NCBI RefSeq assembly: GCF_023630205.1
Contig: NZ_JALPRR010000004.1
Span: 372,001 to 436,000 of the forward strand
Direction: 5' to 3'
DNA from: Pontibacter ruber
Lineage (GTDB): Bacteria; Bacteroidota; Bacteroidia; Cytophagales; Hymenobacteraceae
Length of the DNA stretch: 64,000 nucleotides
A program made the translations under genes and the position numbers. This document shows positions 25,380 through 34,853 of the stretch, one piece after another. Under the pieces are notes generated by a model that was not told the origin of the DNA, searched no databases, and was given only the letters and a program-made list of their open reading frames with translations. The stretch's first letter is position 1; each line of letters begins with the position of its first letter.

Positions 25380-26057
25380 ATGAGAACATTATCATTTTTC
25401 AAAACTGTCTTATTTTTAGCATCTGTTGCTCTCCTTATCGGCTGTGAAAAGGAATCAATGTCTGATCTGAAAATCACTACAGAGGAAGCGCTCGGCAGAG
25501 TAGGTGATAAGATTGAGCGTCCACTTACCGGCACTTTTTCCTCCTCTTCCATACTTATCGGTGACACTGCAGCAGGATGGGATCCTAGACACCCAAGCAA
25601 CACACCTGCTTTCTACCCTGGAGAAGGCGAGGGCAATCTTAGCCATATGGGTAAAGATTATGTCATGTACAACCATTATGCTTATGGCCATAAAGGTGAT
25701 ACCGCAATAGGTAGAACTGTACCGATCACTGATTATTTTTCATTAGACAAATTAAGGGAGTTTGGTTTTACGGAAGCGGAGTTGGAAGAAATTGAAGCGG
25801 AAGAAGTTGGTGTAATTATTACCGACAAGCATGGAAATTCAATCTGGCTAGAAGGTACTGGCAACTTTCCAAAAGTAGAGGGCATGCCGCAACGCAGGCT
25901 TCTTATGTGGGAGTATGAAATTATTGGTGGTACAGGCAGATTTGAAGGTGCTGAAGGTCAAGTTACTCTTAACGGCTATACTGATTTCACAGTTCATGCA
26001 GATCATACAATTACAACCAGTGATGAATTTACGCTTGATGGGGTAATTATATATTGA
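25380..26057 (+). CDS. Lipoprotein, first of a tandem paralogous pair
   Basis: 225 residues. The signal peptide ends in the lipobox LLIGC (Cys near 22). The mature protein starts KESMSDLKITTEEALGRVGD and ends with GGTGRFEGAEGQVTLNGY near 184-201, then a terminal strand pair. The GGTGxFxGAxG turn is typical of allene-oxide-cyclase-like/calycin barrels, so a small secreted beta barrel is likely. The second copy, 70 bases downstream, is alike throughout. Likely surface- or periplasm-exposed; role unknown. Confidence 0.7.
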   Translation: MRTLSFFKTVLFLASVALLIGCEKESMSDLKITTEEALGRVGDKIERPLTGTFSSSSILIGDTAAGWDPRHPSNTPAFYPGEGEGNLSHMGKDYVMYNHYAYGHKGDTAIGRTVPITDYFSLDKLREFGFTEAELEEIEAEEVGVIITDKHGNSIWLEGTGNFPKVEGMPQRRLLMWEYEIIGGTGRFEGAEGQVTLNGYTDFTVHADHTITTSDEFTLDGVIIY

Positions 26058-26126
26058 AGATTACCTACTCTATAAGGCTAAGCAGGATAACTGTGTTCAC
26101 TATTCATCTTAATCAAATAATCAACT

Positions 26127-26819
26127 ATGAAAACAGCAGCATTTTTCAAAACTGTCTTAATGTTAGCCTCTGTTCTTTTCCTTCTCAGTTGTGAGAAGGA
26201 ATCGATTTCTGAATTGAAGGTCACCAAAGAGGACGCACTCGGCAGAGTCGGTGATAAGGTCGAGCGCCCGCTTACCGGAACTCTATACACCTCATCCACT
26301 TTTTACCCCGACATTGAAGGAGGATGGGATCCGGAAAATCCAACCAACGTACCTGCTTTCTATCCTGGAATGGGGGAGGGAAACGTTAGTCATTTTGGAA
26401 AAATCTTCACCATGTTCAACCAGCATGCTTATGGTTATTCAGATCCGCCAACAGATCCGACAACCGCACTAGGTAAAAGCATACCAATAACTGAGCATCT
26501 TAGCTTAGACACATTGAAATCGTATGGCTTTACGGAAGAGGATCTGAGCGAAATTGAAGCGGCAGGAGTTGGTGCGATCATTACTGACAAGCATGGAAAC
26601 TCAATCTGGGCGGAAGGCACATCCCAATATATATCATTACCGGACAACCCACAACGCGATCTTGTGATTTGGGAGTATGAAATTACTGGTGGTACAGGCA
26701 AATTTGAAGATGCTGAAGGTCATTTTACCCTCAAGGGTTATACTGACGTCATAATGCATGCGGATGGTACAGTTACAACTAAGGATGAATTAACGATTGA
26801 TGGGGTAATTATATATTGA
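26127..26819 (+). CDS. Lipoprotein, second of a tandem paralogous pair
   Basis: 230 residues, paralogue of the preceding gene. Same start (FFKTVLMLASVLFLLSC lipobox), same LGRVGDKVERPLTGTLY segment, same ITDKHGNSIWAEGT and same C-terminal GGTGKFEDAEGHFTLKGY. The main differences lie in the stretch near 55-65 and in a short insertion (SDPPTDPTTALG near 101-112). The two genes even share the 3' end TTGATGGGGTAATTATAT, so the duplication is recent or kept alike by conversion. AT-rich relative to neighbours. Confidence 0.7.
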   Translation: MKTAAFFKTVLMLASVLFLLSCEKESISELKVTKEDALGRVGDKVERPLTGTLYTSSTFYPDIEGGWDPENPTNVPAFYPGMGEGNVSHFGKIFTMFNQHAYGYSDPPTDPTTALGKSIPITEHLSLDTLKSYGFTEEDLSEIEAAGVGAIITDKHGNSIWAEGTSQYISLPDNPQRDLVIWEYEITGGTGKFEDAEGHFTLKGYTDVIMHADGTVTTKDELTIDGVIIY

Positions 26820-26981
26820 ACAAGTGTTTTGAGTTAGATATCAATGCTATTATGATACTCCTGCCATGATTTATTTTTGGTAAGTCAAGGCAGGAGTATC
26901 GTAACCATTAATCTTTCATCCTGTTTTACAACACGATGAATGTTGCTGTTTAACTTCCATAATCATACCGGAATGCTTCTA

Positions 26982-28169
26982 TCAGAACAGCTCCGGCAAT
27001 TGTTTAAGCAAAGTGTAACCGCCCATCCAAGCCATTACCAGCACCACCAGTATTCCGAAGATGGTCAGCCAAAGCGGGTGGCGGTAATCGCCTATGATCT
27101 TCTTTTTATGTGCAGCGATAAGGATAGTTCCCAGGGTAATGGGCAGGATCAGTCCGTTTAAGGCACCGGCAAGTATAAGCAGGCGCACCGGCCTCCCGAT
27201 GGTTACGAAGATGATCGTTGAGATAACAATGAACGCAATGATCACCCAGTTTTCATACTTAGCAATGCCTCTGTTAAAGGACTTGATAAAGGAAACCGAA
27301 GTATAAGCCGACCCTACAACCGAGGTAATGGCCGCCGACAGCATCACCACACCAAACAATTTATACCCTATCGTACCTGCTGCCAACTGGAACACGGAGG
27401 CAGGCGGGTTGCTCTCGTCCAGCGCAAGCCCTTTGCTGATCACGCCCAGCGCTGCCAGAAACAGGAAAATGCGGATGATGGAAGCCACCGTAATGCCCGA
27501 TACCGCGCTGGTGGTAACCTCCGGCAAAGCGTCCCGGCCTTTTATACCTGCGTCGAGCAGACGGTGGCCCCCTGCAAACGTAATATAGCCGCCTACAGTG
27601 CCCCCCACCAGCGTAACAATGGCGATGATGTCTATCTGTTCCGGTACAAACGTCCGGAGTACGGCCTCACCAACCGGCGGGGAAGAGGTGATGGCCACGA
27701 ACACGATGAGCAGGATCATGAGCAGGCCCATGACCTGGGCGAAACGGTCCATTACTTTGCCGGCTTCCCTTACCAGGAAAATAGCGATCGAGATGCTTGC
27801 CGCAAGTATAGCGCCCGCCTCTGCCGAAATGCCCAGCAGCACGTTAAAGCCAAGTCCCGCACCGCCTACGTTGCCGATGTTAAAGGCCAGCCCGCCCAGC
27901 ACAATAAGTATAGCAATGAACAGACCTAGCCCGGGAAGTATGGCATTGGCAATGTCTTGGGCCCGCTTTTCCGAAACGGCAATGACGCGCCATACATTCA
28001 GCTGCGCCCCGATATCAAGTATGATGGAGGCAAGTATAACAAAGCCGAAGCTCGCTTTAAGGGACTGGGTAAAGACGGTGGTTTGGGTGAGGAAGCCGGG
28101 ACCAACGGCGGAGGTGGCCATCAGGAACGCGGCGCCCAGCAGCACGCTCCAGTTGCGGGTTTGTTTCAT
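26982..28169 (-). CDS. NRAMP-like transporter of the YcsG type
   Basis: 395 residues with about 11 membrane helices. The fold signature ([11 protein letters not shown] in helix 1, [16 protein letters not shown] in helix 6) places it in the NRAMP/LeuT-fold superfamily. The metal-binding DPGN of helix 1 is replaced by VGPGF and the MPH of helix 6 is missing, so divalent-metal transport is unlikely. It is last in the pxpB-pxpC-pxpA operon with an ATGA overlap to pxpA. B. subtilis ycsG sits beside ycsF the same way. A role moving 5-oxoproline or a related substrate is inferred. Confidence 0.82.
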   Translation of the reverse strand: MKQTRNWSVLLGAAFLMATSAVGPGFLTQTTVFTQSLKASFGFVILASIILDIGAQLNVWRVIAVSEKRAQDIANAILPGLGLFIAILIVLGGLAFNIGNVGGAGLGFNVLLGISAEAGAILAASISIAIFLVREAGKVMDRFAQVMGLLMILLIVFVAITSSPPVGEAVLRTFVPEQIDIIAIVTLVGGTVGGYITFAGGHRLLDAGIKGRDALPEVTTSAVSGITVASIIRIFLFLAALGVISKGLALDESNPPASVFQLAAGTIGYKLFGVVMLSAAITSVVGSAYTSVSFIKSFNRGIAKYENWVIIAFIVISTIIFVTIGRPVRLLILAGALNGLILPITLGTILIAAHKKKIIGDYRHPLWLTIFGILVVLVMAWMGGYTLLKQLPELF

Positions 28170-28969
28170 CGGCTATGCGGCGGCTGTATAGTTATACTTT
28201 CTTTTTCGAGCACCTGCTGGATGTAGCGGGCAAACTCCAGGGCATGAGGCCCGTCGCCGTGTATGCAAACGGTATCTGCCTGAATCACCACTTCTGTTCC
28301 CTGCTGCGAAAGCACTTTGCCTTCCTGCACCATCCGCACCACCTGCCGCACGGCCTCCTCCTGGTTGGTGATCATGGCGTTTGGCAACCGGCGGGAGGTA
28401 AGGGTGCCGTCCAGCTGGTAGGTGCGGTCGGCAAATACTTCGTTGGCCACTTTCAGCCCCAGCTTATTTCCTGCTTTGATCAGCTCGCTTCCGGCCAGGC
28501 CATACAGCACCGTATCCGGACATACTTTGTACACCGCCTCTGCAATGGCCTCTGCTAAGCCCGCATTAACAGCCGCCATGTTGTACAGCGCCCCGTGTGG
28601 CTTTACGTGGTAGAGCGCTCCGCCTGCAGCCTTTACAAATCCGGAGATAGCACCTATCTGGTACACGACCATATCAAAGGCTTCCTGTGGCGAGATGGCC
28701 ATTTCGCGGCGGCCAAACCCAACCAGGTCCGGCAGGCCGGGGTGTGCCCCGATGGCTACGTTCTTCTCCAGGGCAAGCTGCACCGTTTTTCGAATCACGG
28801 CAGGATCGCCGGCATGAAAGCCGCAGGCAATGTTGGCCGATGTTACATAAGCAAGTATGGCCTCGTCGTTGCCCAGGGTATAAGCGCCAAAGCTTTCGCC
28901 CATGTCGCAGTTGAGGTCTACGGTAAGCGGTGCGTTTTTCAATGATTTATCTTGGTTCGTATTGCCCAT
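28166..28969 (-). CDS. pxpA: 5-oxoprolinase subunit A (LamB/YcsF family)
   Basis: 267 residues. Acts with PxpB and PxpC in ATP-dependent hydrolysis of 5-oxoproline (pyroglutamate) to glutamate. The family signature is complete: [12 protein letters not shown] near 17-28, [12 protein letters not shown] near 45-56, [15 protein letters not shown] near 75-89 and VKPHGALYN near 123-131. Its start overlaps the end of pxpC by 31 bases and its stop overlaps the transporter start as ATGA, so translation is coupled along the operon. Confidence 0.95.
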   Translation of the reverse strand: MGNTNQDKSLKNAPLTVDLNCDMGESFGAYTLGNDEAILAYVTSANIACGFHAGDPAVIRKTVQLALEKNVAIGAHPGLPDLVGFGRREMAISPQEAFDMVVYQIGAISGFVKAAGGALYHVKPHGALYNMAAVNAGLAEAIAEAVYKVCPDTVLYGLAGSELIKAGNKLGLKVANEVFADRTYQLDGTLTSRRLPNAMITNQEEAVRQVVRMVQEGKVLSQQGTEVVIQADTVCIHGDGPHALEFARYIQQVLEKESITIQPPHSR

Positions 28970-29946
28970 GCAAGCTGTTCGATTTTTTGTTCCTGTTCTA
29001 TGTATAGTTGCTGCGCTTTTTCGAGCGATACTTCTTCAAAGCGGATGTGTTTGCCGGGCTGTACCTGCGCCAGCTTCGGGAGATCGGCGGTGATGACCTG
29101 TGCGATGCGCGGATAGCCGCCCGTAGTCTGGTGGTCGGCCATGAGCACAATGGGTTGCCCTTCGGCGGGCACCTGTACCGTACCGAAAGTAACGGCACTG
29201 GATATCAGTTCTTGGCTATCGGTAAGAGAAAGTTGTTCACTTTGCAGCCGGTAGCCCATCCGGTCCGACTCCGTAGTTACCTGAAATTTTTCGGACCACA
29301 GGTACTCCTGGCTGCTTACGGTGAACAGATCGTACTCCGGCCCTTTGATTGCCCGGATGCTGGGGTTCTCTTCGTAGGCCGGGTACAGCTCAGCGCCGGG
29401 TGCCCAACTGGCTTGTTTGTGGTTGCTTTGGCCTATACCTGCGCTCAGCTCCTGTATGTATGCTGCTGTTTTTTCATTGGCTCCTTTACAGGAAATCACA
29501 TCACCGGTCTGTAAAGCCCTGCCCTGGAAACCACCAAGGCCGGCACGCAGGTATGTGGCGTAACTGCCCATTACTTTCGAGACATCAAAGCTGCCCGCTA
29601 CAGCCACGTAGGCGCGGCAGCCAAGCACAGGTGCTCGAAAAGAAAGCGTGCCGCCTTTTTTTACCAGAATAGGCCGCCACAGCTTCACCGGTTCTCCGTC
29701 TATACCTGGGGAAAGGTCTGCTCCTGTAATAGCAATGAGGTGATCTGCTTCGAAGTATAAGCTCGGGCCCAGCAATGTTATCTCCAGGGCCGCTGCCTGC
29801 TGCTCGTTCCCGACCAGCAGGTTCGCTATGCGTAGGGCCACCTTGTCCATGGAGCCGCTTACAATAATGCCTTCCTTCTGATAGCCATACCTGCCCGTGT
29901 CCTGGATGGTGGTGAGGAGGCCGGGTTTCAGCACCTTAATGCTCAT
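28939..29946 (-). CDS. pxpC: 5-oxoprolinase subunit C (KipA/biotin-dependent carboxyltransferase-like)
   Basis: 335 residues from ATG 29946; the longer open frame extends upstream inside pxpB and is not credible. Family traits: [19 protein letters not shown] at the start, [32 protein letters not shown] near the C-terminus. It forms the catalytic complex with PxpB. It overlaps pxpB by 11 bases. B. subtilis KipA is the counterpart that antagonises the KipI inhibitor of sporulation kinase, but here the metabolic role is the better guess. Confidence 0.93.
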   Translation of the reverse strand: MSIKVLKPGLLTTIQDTGRYGYQKEGIIVSGSMDKVALRIANLLVGNEQQAAALEITLLGPSLYFEADHLIAITGADLSPGIDGEPVKLWRPILVKKGGTLSFRAPVLGCRAYVAVAGSFDVSKVMGSYATYLRAGLGGFQGRALQTGDVISCKGANEKTAAYIQELSAGIGQSNHKQASWAPGAELYPAYEENPSIRAIKGPEYDLFTVSSQEYLWSEKFQVTTESDRMGYRLQSEQLSLTDSQELISSAVTFGTVQVPAEGQPIVLMADHQTTGGYPRIAQVITADLPKLAQVQPGKHIRFEEVSLEKAQQLYIEQEQKIEQLAWAIRTKINH

Positions 29947-30670
29947 GTTGCCGCTCCTTTCTTTGCTCGTATTCTTCCGGGGTAATGGCCACAAACTTAA
30001 CCGTGTCGCCGGCCTGCAGCAGGCTGGGATGCTCGCTTGCCGGGTTAAAGAGCGACAGCGGCGTGCGCCCAATCAGCTGCCAGCCGCCGGGTGTTTCGAT
30101 GGGGTAAATGCCTGTTTGTTTGCCGGCAATGCCCACAGAGCCGATGGGTATAGCGGCGCGTGGCGTATCTTTTCGGGGAGCAGCGATGCGCTCATCCATA
30201 CCGCCTAAGTACGGAAAACCCGGCGCAAACCCAATCATGTATACCTGGTACGTGCCGCCGGTATGGATGGCAATCACCTCTTCCGGCGAAAGCTGGTTAT
30301 GCTCGGCTACAAAGGCTAAGTCAGGACCAAAATCGCCCCCGTAGCAAACAGGTACGGTTATTTCCCGCGAAGTAAAACTTTGGGTTTGTTTTTTCAGGTG
30401 ATGGAGTATCTCCAGCAGTAGCAGGCGCACCTTTTCATACGGGTCGAGCCGGCCTTTTTCGCTGAGCAGCCAGGGATTGTAGTAAACGGTAACGGTAGTG
30501 AAGGCAGGCACCTGCTCGATCAGTCCCGGGAAAGGATGCTGTTGCAGGAAGGCAGCAAAGCTCCTTACTTTGGTATGCGTCTCCAGGTCGATCGTATCGC
30601 CGAACTGGAGTACGATGGCAGCATCGCCAAGCGGGTACATTTGAAAAGAAGGCAGGTCCTGTTGCTTCAT
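29936..30670 (-). CDS. pxpB: 5-oxoprolinase subunit B (KipI family)
   Basis: 244 residues from ATG 30670, chosen because the family N-terminus (PLGDAAIVLQFGD) follows closely; the open frame has further in-frame ATG upstream. Diagnostic segments are IGFAPGFPYLGGMDERIAAP near 150-169 and GIYPIETPGGWQLIGRTP near 185-202. First gene of the four-gene operon. No terminator separates it from pxpC, and 220 bases separate it from the cyclophilin gene. Confidence 0.93.
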   Translation of the reverse strand: MKQQDLPSFQMYPLGDAAIVLQFGDTIDLETHTKVRSFAAFLQQHPFPGLIEQVPAFTTVTVYYNPWLLSEKGRLDPYEKVRLLLLEILHHLKKQTQSFTSREITVPVCYGGDFGPDLAFVAEHNQLSPEEVIAIHTGGTYQVYMIGFAPGFPYLGGMDERIAAPRKDTPRAAIPIGSVGIAGKQTGIYPIETPGGWQLIGRTPLSLFNPASEHPSLLQAGDTVKFVAITPEEYEQRKERQHEH

Positions 30671-30846
30671 GCGTTCGTATGCTATACCCGGTCTACGAAA
30701 TTGAGCAGGTATGTGGAGCTCCACAACCAAAGTAAAGAAAAAACTCAAGAGATAATAGCTTCCTGCCTGTGCTTTAACCGGCGTTTAAAAAGTACATGAG
30801 CCGGATGTGCCTGGTTGAAGTATGAAGTGCAGCACAACAAATAAAG

Positions 30847-30872
30847 AAGGCCGCTGTGGTAGCGGCCTTTTT
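30847..30872. terminator. Intrinsic terminator between pxp operon and cyclophilin gene
   Basis: AAGGCCGCT / AGCGGCCTT stem with a GTGGT loop. The cyclophilin gene runs towards it on the minus strand; A and T tracts on both sides. Confidence 0.8.
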
Positions 30873-30892
30873 CTATGTGTCAGTGAGTGATC

Positions 30893-31354
30893 TTATGCTT
30901 CTTCGTTCACTACAATTCTGTCAATTCTGTCGTTGGCTTTGATCTGGTCGATCACGTCCAGGCCTTCTACCACCTTACCAAATACCGTATGGTTGCGGTC
31001 GAGGTGAGCAGTGTTTTTGCGGTTGTGCACAATGAAGAACTGTGAACCACCGGTGTTGCGGCCTGCATGCGCCATTGAAAGAACACCGCGGTCGTGGTAC
31101 TGGTTTTCGCCAGTCAGCTCGCAATCGATCTTGTAACCCGGGCCACCCGTGCCTGGTATGCCTTTTGCACCTTCGCGCGTGTTAGGGCAGCCACCCTGTA
31201 TCACAAAATCAGGAATAACGCGGTGAAACGTAAGTCCGTCGTAAAAGCCTTCTTTGGCCAGCTTTATAAAATTATCTACCGTTTTAGGAGCGTCTTTCTC
31301 AAAGAATTCTACTTTCATTACACCCTTCGGGGTATGGATTTCAGCGGTTTTCAT
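30893..31354 (-). CDS. Cyclophilin-type peptidyl-prolyl isomerase
   Basis: 153 residues, a minimal cyclophilin without signal peptide, so cytoplasmic. Catalytic-site segments are [13 protein letters not shown] (the FHR Arg), [10 protein letters not shown] and [14 protein letters not shown]. It speeds cis-trans isomerisation of prolyl bonds during folding. A -7 box lies 37 bases upstream and a terminator follows, so it is monocistronic. Confidence 0.94.
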   Translation of the reverse strand: MKTAEIHTPKGVMKVEFFEKDAPKTVDNFIKLAKEGFYDGLTFHRVIPDFVIQGGCPNTREGAKGIPGTGGPGYKIDCELTGENQYHDRGVLSMAHAGRNTGGSQFFIVHNRKNTAHLDRNHTVFGKVVEGLDVIDQIKANDRIDRIVVNEEA

Positions 31355-31390
31355 ACTTTCTGTTATTTATCTGTAAAACAATATCCAGAA

Positions 31391-31398
31391 CAAAAGTA
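31391..31398 (-). promoter_or_regulatory. -7 promoter box of the cyclophilin gene
   Basis: Minus-strand TACTTTTG fits TAnnTTTG, 37 bases before the start. Confidence 0.45.
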
Positions 31399-31539
31399 CA
31401 CATTTTATAGTTTAAGAAGCCTACTGAGGCTCCTGTTCTGGCATGCACCCTGCTTGCGGACATGTCCGCTTATACGGGAGTGCAGCGCCAAGGGAGGGGT
31501 TAGAGTGGAAATTACATACGTATAAATCCAGGTTAAACT

Positions 31540-32190
31540 ATGAAACGAATAAACTTAATTGCCGGTGGATTGGTGCTGTTGCTTGGCACTACTGCCATTA
31601 GCTGTAGTGACAAAGACCAGCGCCAGGAAAGCCCGCTTACCGAAGAGAGTACGGACGCCACGTCCAGGGAAGGAGCTCGCAATATAAACCCTGCTTCGCA
31701 CGTAGACCCGAAAGACCAGACAGATCCTTCGCTGACCGGCAGCGGCGATGTGGGAGATGATACCATGGTACCCTCCAATAACATAGTAAACAATGCGACA
31801 ACCAGCAAACAGCTTGCAACCTTTACCTCGGCACTTAAGCAAGCCAACCTGGTTGAGACGCTGAACGGAACAGGCCCTTACACAGTGTTCGCACCTACCG
31901 ACGAAGCATTTAAAGCGCTGCCGGAAGGCGCGCTGGAGGACCTGATGAAGCCGGAGAACAAGCAGCGCCTGGTAGAGGTGTTAAACAACCACATCGTAAC
32001 AGGCAAACTGGCAGCAGCCGATATGCAGGATGGCGCTATCCTGAAAACGTCTGCCGGACAGCAGCTGAAAGTATCGAAGAAAGGCGATAAAGTGATGGTA
32101 AACGGTGCCAGCGTAGTGGAAGCCGACGGCATGAGCAGCAACGGTGTGTTGCATACAATAGATAAAGTGCTGATGCCTGCTGATAAATAA
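31540..32190 (+). CDS. Fasciclin-domain lipoprotein
   Basis: 216 residues. Lipobox TAISC (Cys near 22), a disordered acidic linker to about 85, then one FAS1 domain (about 88-215). Its H1 and H2 boxes are visible: GPYTVFAPTDEAFKALPEG and the terminal SSNGVLHTIDKVLMP. FAS1 domains mediate adhesion or bind matrix molecules, so this is likely an envelope adhesion protein. Followed by a strong hairpin terminator built partly from AAGTATA words. Confidence 0.92.
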   Translation: MKRINLIAGGLVLLLGTTAISCSDKDQRQESPLTEESTDATSREGARNINPASHVDPKDQTDPSLTGSGDVGDDTMVPSNNIVNNATTSKQLATFTSALKQANLVETLNGTGPYTVFAPTDEAFKALPEGALEDLMKPENKQRLVEVLNNHIVTGKLAAADMQDGAILKTSAGQQLKVSKKGDKVMVNGASVVEADGMSSNGVLHTIDKVLMPADK

Positions 32191-32206
32191 AGTATAAGAC
32201 ATAGCC

Positions 32207-32255
32207 AAAGTATAAAAGCAGCAGGTGCGCGATGTGCCTGCTGCTTTTATACTTT
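32207..32255. terminator. Bidirectional terminator with inverted AAGTATA words
   Basis: A perfect 19-bp inverted repeat: AAAGTATAAAAGCAGCAGG at 32207-32225 and its complement at 32237-32255, with an 11-base loop. The outer end of each arm is the AAGTATA word found all over this window. It sits between convergent fasciclin and SDR genes and reaches the SDR stop codon. Confidence 0.85.
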
Positions 32256-32955
32256 AAAATGGGTTGGTAGCCCACACGCCAAGCTCCGGAATAAAGCCGC
32301 GGTCGTCCAGCTCCAGGGCTCCTTTAATGGCACGGGCAATTTCTTCACCGCGCAGCTTGTTGGGCTGTTCTTCGCGCTCCTGCCGGTCAGAGCGACCAAA
32401 GGCCGTGGTCACTTCGCTGGGGTTTATCAGCATTACACGCACGTTATACTTCCGCAGTTCGCGCAGCCAGCACTGCGTCATGCCCCGCAATGCAAATTTA
32501 GACGAGGCATACACCGTGCCGCCTTCGTAACCGTTAACCGCGGCCGAAGAACCAATGTTGATGATATTGCCATAGTTCTGCCTTTTAAAGATCTCGGCTG
32601 CCTGTGCGCCCATCATGGCGGCTCCGAACACATTTACCTCGTACACCCTCCTGAATTCCTCCAGCGATACTTCCTCCAGTCTGCCGTGCGTGCCAATGCC
32701 CGCGTTGTTGATGAGTACATCCAGGCGGCCAAACTCCTCCATAAACACGCTGTAGGTACGTTTTACATCTTCGGGATTGGCCACATCGGCGGTGATGGGC
32801 AAAGCCCCGATCTCGCGTGCGGCTTTGTGGGTACGCTCTTCGTCGCGGCCCGTAATGGCTACGTTGGCGCCGTGTGCAATTAAGAGTTCTGCTGTGGCGC
32901 GCCCAATGCCCAGGGTGCCACCCGTAATCAGGATGTTGGCGTTCTCGATCTTCAT
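32254..32955 (-). CDS. Short-chain dehydrogenase/reductase
   Basis: 233 residues, classical SDR. NAD(P) motif is TGGTLGIG near 11-18; NNAG near 84-87; catalytic Ser in NIGSSAAVNG and YASSK with Tyr and Lys near 149-153. GRDEE after the second strand suggests NADP preference. Substrate unknown. The gene is 80 bases downstream of the GT8-like gene on the same strand, but their link is unclear. Confidence 0.9.
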   Translation of the reverse strand: MKIENANILITGGTLGIGRATAELLIAHGANVAITGRDEERTHKAAREIGALPITADVANPEDVKRTYSVFMEEFGRLDVLINNAGIGTHGRLEEVSLEEFRRVYEVNVFGAAMMGAQAAEIFKRQNYGNIINIGSSAAVNGYEGGTVYASSKFALRGMTQCWLRELRKYNVRVMLINPSEVTTAFGRSDRQEREEQPNKLRGEEIARAIKGALELDDRGFIPELGVWATNPF

Positions 32956-33035
32956 TTTACCGGAAGTATAAGTATTAGTTACTTGTAACGCGCAGTTAAA
33001 CTGCAGGTTGTTCCGCGGGAAAATGAAGCATAATC

Positions 33036-33902
33036 TTAGCTCAGGGTATAGGCAGGCATTACCCAGCGGGTGCCGCTCAGCTTGCGCAATGTGCGGCGGT
33101 AGGAGGGCAGGGCCTCGTAGGCCAGCTTCGGAGCATGCATGCGCTGCGTGTTGATCAGCTCGATCCTGGGCACCAATTCCTGGTAAGGTGTGCCTTCATA
33201 ATGCCGGAAAAATGCACGCAGCACGCCCCGGTATTCCTTAAAATTCCAGTAGTGGTAAATTTCGCTGGTGGCACTGTAAACCGGTTGCGATGAAGCGGCA
33301 TCCAGGTGGTAAGAGAAGGCCAGCTGCTCGATGATGTGCTTCTGGTACAGTTCGTATAGTTTATCAGTTGTCTGCAGCACCTGCTCCATAAGCTGCTGTT
33401 CGCTGCATAAAAAGCCAAGCGCGCCGGCATTATACATCACGGTGTCGCGGCTGATGCCGGTGTTATGTGACCCTAGGAACGAATCCACTTTCCGGAACAC
33501 GATATTTTTGCGTGTGGATATCCGGCCTTCTTCTTCGTGCATGACGTGCACACCCTGCTCGATCTTCTCAAACAGCTGATCGATGGGTTGGGTGATGACG
33601 GTATCGGTGTCGAGGTAGAGGGCGCTGCCTTTGTACTTGCTGATGAAATCACGGATGATCTCAATTTTGACGCGGTGCACAAAATCATACTTACCGCGCC
33701 ATTGCTTTATCTGGACTTGCGTAAGCGGCTCGTAAACCACCGTCGGCGGCAGCCATTTTTCTAGCATGGCCTGGTTATCGGTATACACTACAAGGGTAAA
33801 CGGGCTGTCGCCGTACACCCGCAGTAGCGAATAGATGGAGTAGATCAACTCGTGCAGGATGTCTTCGTTGCCGTAGGCCTGGTACAGGAGGTGTCGTTGC
33901 AT
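33036..33902 (-). CDS. Glycosyltransferase, GT8-like
   Basis: 288 residues. The N-terminal half has a GT-A fold with the metal-binding DxD as ALYLDTDTVI near 94-103, as in family 8 and related retaining transferases. MYNAGALGFL near 155-164 is the matching acceptor-side motif. The donor and acceptor are unknown. It is third in the operon kdtA-rsgA-glycosyltransferase, 27 bases after rsgA, hinting at lipopolysaccharide core work. Confidence 0.8.
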   Translation of the reverse strand: MQRHLLYQAYGNEDILHELIYSIYSLLRVYGDSPFTLVVYTDNQAMLEKWLPPTVVYEPLTQVQIKQWRGKYDFVHRVKIEIIRDFISKYKGSALYLDTDTVITQPIDQLFEKIEQGVHVMHEEEGRISTRKNIVFRKVDSFLGSHNTGISRDTVMYNAGALGFLCSEQQLMEQVLQTTDKLYELYQKHIIEQLAFSYHLDAASSQPVYSATSEIYHYWNFKEYRGVLRAFFRHYEGTPYQELVPRIELINTQRMHAPKLAYEALPSYRRTLRKLSGTRWVMPAYTLS

Positions 33903-33929
33903 GACGTATGTTCTGTGCTGTCTCAGCTA

Positions 33930-34853
33930 TTATTTGCGGTTGTCGTCGCCCATGAGCATGCTGAGGTAGCTCTCGTAGCGGGTGAGTGAAATTTCGTTGT
34001 GACGCACGGCCTCTACCACGGCACAGCCAGGCTCGTTAAAGTGGGTGCAATTGTTGAAGCGACACTTGTTGAGGAGCTTTCGCATTTCCGGGAAGAAGTG
34101 GCCGAGCTCGTTTTTCGGGATATCTACAATGCCCAGTTCCTTGATCCCGGGCGTGTCGATAACAAAGGTTTCTGGGTCGATCTCGAACATCTCAGCAAAG
34201 GTGGTGGTGTGCACCCCTTTGTCAGAGAACCCGGAGATTTCGGAGGTTTTCAGTTCCAGGTCTGGCACGATCAGGTTGATGAGCGACGATTTGCCTACGC
34301 CGGAGTGGCCGGAAAGGAGCGTGGTTTTGCCGTGCAGCAGTTCTTTGATATCATCAATACCCTCGTTGTTGTGCGCCGAAACTGCCATGGTCTTGTAACC
34401 GATCTGCTCGTACATGTGGCTGATCTGCCGCTGGTATTCCTGCATCTGATCGTCATACAAATCTGTTTTGTTGTACACGATGATGGTGGGAATGTCGTAC
34501 GCCTCGGCGGTTACCAGGAAGCGGTCGATGAAGCCGAAGGAGGTGCGCGGCGATACCAGCGTTACGATCAGCATGGCTTGGTCGAGGTTGGCAGCAATAA
34601 TGTGGGTGTGCGCCGATTTGTGCGTAGACTGCCGGATAATGTAGTTCTCGCGCGTTTCGATATGATGGATCACGGCGGTATCTTCGCCGGTTGTTTCCAC
34701 GTCAAACTCCACACGATCGCCAACGGCCAGCGGGTTACTCACTTTCATGCCCTTCAGCTTGAACTTGCCACGCAGGCGCGCCCGGTGCAGTTTGCCCTCT
34801 GTGTCGCGCACCAGGTACCACGATCCCGTAGATTTTACAACAATTCCCTTCAT
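33930..34853 (-). CDS. rsgA: Ribosome biogenesis GTPase RsgA
   Basis: 307 residues. Assists late maturation of the 30S subunit. OB-fold N-terminus (1-75), then a circularly permuted GTPase: NKTDL (G4) precedes [13 protein letters not shown] (G1) and DTPGIKEL (G3). A C-terminal zinc cluster is visible in LNKCRFNNCTHFNEPGCAV. Start overlaps the end of kdtA by four bases (ATGA), so the two are translationally coupled. Confidence 0.96.
   Translation of the reverse strand: MKGIVVKSTGSWYLVRDTEGKLHRARLRGKFKLKGMKVSNPLAVGDRVEFDVETTGEDTAVIHHIETRENYIIRQSTHKSAHTHIIAANLDQAMLIVTLVSPRTSFGFIDRFLVTAEAYDIPTIIVYNKTDLYDDQMQEYQRQISHMYEQIGYKTMAVSAHNNEGIDDIKELLHGKTTLLSGHSGVGKSSLINLIVPDLELKTSEISGFSDKGVHTTTFAEMFEIDPETFVIDTPGIKELGIVDIPKNELGHFFPEMRKLLNKCRFNNCTHFNEPGCAVVEAVRHNEISLTRYESYLSMLMGDDNRK

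Noticed and set aside
29947-30072. Longer N-terminus for pxpC
   Set aside because: The extra 42 residues lie inside pxpB, are Arg/Cys-rich and unlike the family; [11 protein letters not shown] is the normal start.
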